Source: Faecalibacterium sp. CAG:74
GTDB taxonomy: Bacteria; Bacillota; Clostridia; Christensenellales; Aristaeellaceae
Assembly: GCA_000437595.1 (NCBI GenBank)
Contig: FR899885.1
Coordinates: 1 to 8,113, forward strand
Reading direction: 5' to 3'
Length of the DNA: 8,113 nt
The notes beneath the pieces are model-generated. The model was not told the origin of the DNA, did no database searches, and saw only the letters and a list, made by a program, of their open reading frames with translations. Position numbers and translations under genes: made by a program. Shown here piece after piece: positions 6,934-8,113 of the stretch (within the stretch, counting starts at the first letter, position 1; every line of letters begins with the position of its first letter).

Positions 6934-6962
6934 TCACAGAAAAGAAACGGAGGACATTTTCA

Positions 6963-8075
6963 ATGAAGAAGACCTGGATTGCGCTGCTGCTGGCGCTGTG
7001 TATGCTGACCACCATAGGAGCGGCGTCTGCCTGCTGCACTTCCGCCTGCTGCACGAAGCCGTCCGGAACGGACGAGGCACAGACCATGGAGGAAACCTGC
7101 ACCTGCATCATTGATGGCAAGACCATGGATGACTGCGCCTGCATGACGGGCATGTGCGATGAAAAGTGCAGCTGCGGGGAAAAATGCGACTGTGCCGAAA
7201 AGAAGCTGGAAATGCTGACTGCCGAAATGAACGCCGTGTTCGAGAAAAACATGGACCTGTGGAACCGGTTCTTCGGCATGATGGACAAGCAGCCCGACAT
7301 GAACATGAGTTACGCCGATTACCTGACGGAGCAGCTGGAGCTGAAGAAGGAAAAGTTCACGGAGGATGAGTACAAGCTGCTTCAGCAGGACATTGAGACC
7401 ATCCGTCGGCTGGACGAAGAGATGGAAAGCCTCATGCCGAAAGACGACGTGACGGCGGGCTCGGACGTGGCGCTGGAGAGCGGCGTGGTGACGGCGGGCG
7501 GCGGCATCGTCATGGGCGGCGAAGGGATGATGATGACGGACGGCAGCATGGATGACAAGGACATGCGTGTGGAAGATGATTCGGCAGAGAAATTCCCTGC
7601 TTTCGAGGGCATGGATCTGGACGGCAATCCCGTGAGCAATGAGTTGTTTAAGGAGAATTCCGTCACGGTGATCAACTTCTGGTTCTCTGCCTGCGCTCCC
7701 TGCATCGGGGAACTGGGCGAGCTGAACGCACTCAACGAAGAACTCAAGCTGAAGGGCGGCGCGGTGATCGGCATCAACGCGGACACCATCGGCGGCGACG
7801 AAAGCATGATCATGGAAGCCAAGAACATTCTGGAAAAGAAGGGCGCCATGTATCAGAACATTTACTTCCCTGCGGACAGCGAGGCAGGAAAGCTGACCTA
7901 CAGCATCACGGCGTTCCCCACCACCGTGGTGGTGGACCGCAACGGCAACATGGTGGGCGAGCCGATTCTGGGCGGCATCAACAGCGAGAGGCAGATGACG
8001 AAGCTGCAAGCCCTGATCGACGAGGCGCTTGCCCGAAACGCGAAGAACATGCTGGTTGAGCCGGAAGGCAAGTAA
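6963..8075 (+). CDS. Exported TlpA-like thioredoxin with Cys-rich and Met-rich N-terminal extension
   Basis: A 370-residue protein, about twice the length of a plain TlpA/ResA protein. The start ATG has GGAGGA eight bases upstream. A signal peptide (about 1-23, ending ASA before CC) suggests export; a weak lipobox at C24 is also possible. Residues 24-77 hold 13 cysteines, many as CC or CXC (C24, C25, C29, C30, C46, C48, C58, C60, C65, C69, C71, C75, C77). Residues 80-160 are charged and helical with many Met. A Gly/Met/Asp-rich linker (178-205) follows. The C-terminal domain (about 208-360) is an AhpC/TSA-TlpA thioredoxin fold with active site WFSACAPC (C244, C247) and a cis-proline motif AFPT (P319). 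It is a likely thiol-disulfide reductase outside the membrane, reduced by the upstream proteins. The Cys-rich region probably binds metal; this is inference. Confidence 0.92.
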   Translation: MKKTWIALLLALCMLTTIGAASACCTSACCTKPSGTDEAQTMEETCTCIIDGKTMDDCACMTGMCDEKCSCGEKCDCAEKKLEMLTAEMNAVFEKNMDLWNRFFGMMDKQPDMNMSYADYLTEQLELKKEKFTEDEYKLLQQDIETIRRLDEEMESLMPKDDVTAGSDVALESGVVTAGGGIVMGGEGMMMTDGSMDDKDMRVEDDSAEKFPAFEGMDLDGNPVSNELFKENSVTVINFWFSACAPCIGELGELNALNEELKLKGGAVIGINADTIGGDESMIMEAKNILEKKGAMYQNIYFPADSEAGKLTYSITAFPTTVVVDRNGNMVGEPILGGINSERQMTKLQALIDEALARNAKNMLVEPEGK

Positions 8076-8113
8076 TCGCCGAAGCGGCGCAGGCAGTGTC
8101 TGCTGGAAATACG
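8076..8113. other. Downstream tail of the redox operon, no gene seen
   Basis: Directly after the TlpA-like stop codon there is a 5-bp hairpin (8077-8081 with 8085-8089, three-base loop) but no T-run, so it is not a convincing terminator. The operon may continue past the window edge. Confidence 0.4.

Noticed and set aside
6735..6962. Extension of the TlpA-like protein upstream into the polyferredoxin gene
   Set aside because: The added residues are an out-of-frame reading of the ferredoxin motifs; the ATG at 6963 has GGAGGA and begins a clear signal peptide.
6960..8009. A 349-codon open frame on the minus strand opposite the TlpA-like gene
   Set aside because: It is the antisense shadow of a GC-rich gene with clear signal peptide, active site and ribosome site; the minus-strand product is His/Val/Ala-rich and resembles nothing.

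Overview
The window looks like a piece of chromosome from a GC-rich, low-oxygen Firmicute, probably a gut Clostridia member (Oscillospiraceae or Christensenellaceae-like). The reasons are strong AGGAGG-type ribosome binding sites, TATAAT promoters with T-tract hairpin terminators, a CD1871A-type CXXC small protein next to a NapH-like polyferredoxin (an arrangement I associate with Clostridia), and a 7TM sensor of a type common in Firmicutes. This placement is inference; there is no rRNA, tRNA or marker gene. I see no mobile element or CRISPR.

Layout: positions 1-3659 are read leftwards. A three-gene signalling operon runs from 3659 to 191: a 7TM sensor with a decayed kinase end, a three-TM histidine kinase with its ATPase domain intact, and a NarL/LuxR-type response regulator. 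Successive genes overlap by 4 bases (ATGA), and a hairpin terminator lies at 153-180. Its promoter region at 3694-3763 sits in a long inverted repeat. A second leftward operon (5707 to 3840) encodes an OmpR-type regulator followed by its HisKA histidine kinase, also joined by an ATGA overlap, and ends in a nested hairpin terminator at 3776-3841. From a 142-base divergent intergenic region, a rightward operon (5850-8075) encodes a 52-residue CXXC membrane peptide, a membrane polyferredoxin and an exported thioredoxin-like (TlpA) protein with a cysteine-rich N-terminus.

How the genes may work together: the OmpR-type pair probably controls the divergent redox operon, whose promoter has a good -10 but no good -35 and carries a TTTTAAC/TTTTACC direct repeat where an activator would bind. 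The redox operon reads as an electron relay: cytoplasmic low-potential donors to membrane Fe-S clusters to thiols outside the membrane, a job usually done by DsbD/CcdA. The sensor kinase has a C-X3-H and an H-X2-C motif bracketing its small outside domain, and the TlpA protein carries 13 cysteines in 54 residues plus a methionine-rich stretch. Together these point to a metal- or thiol-stress response module. That function is a hypothesis; the domains and layout are read directly. The three-gene 7TM system appears to be a separate circuit with an unknown signal and target.
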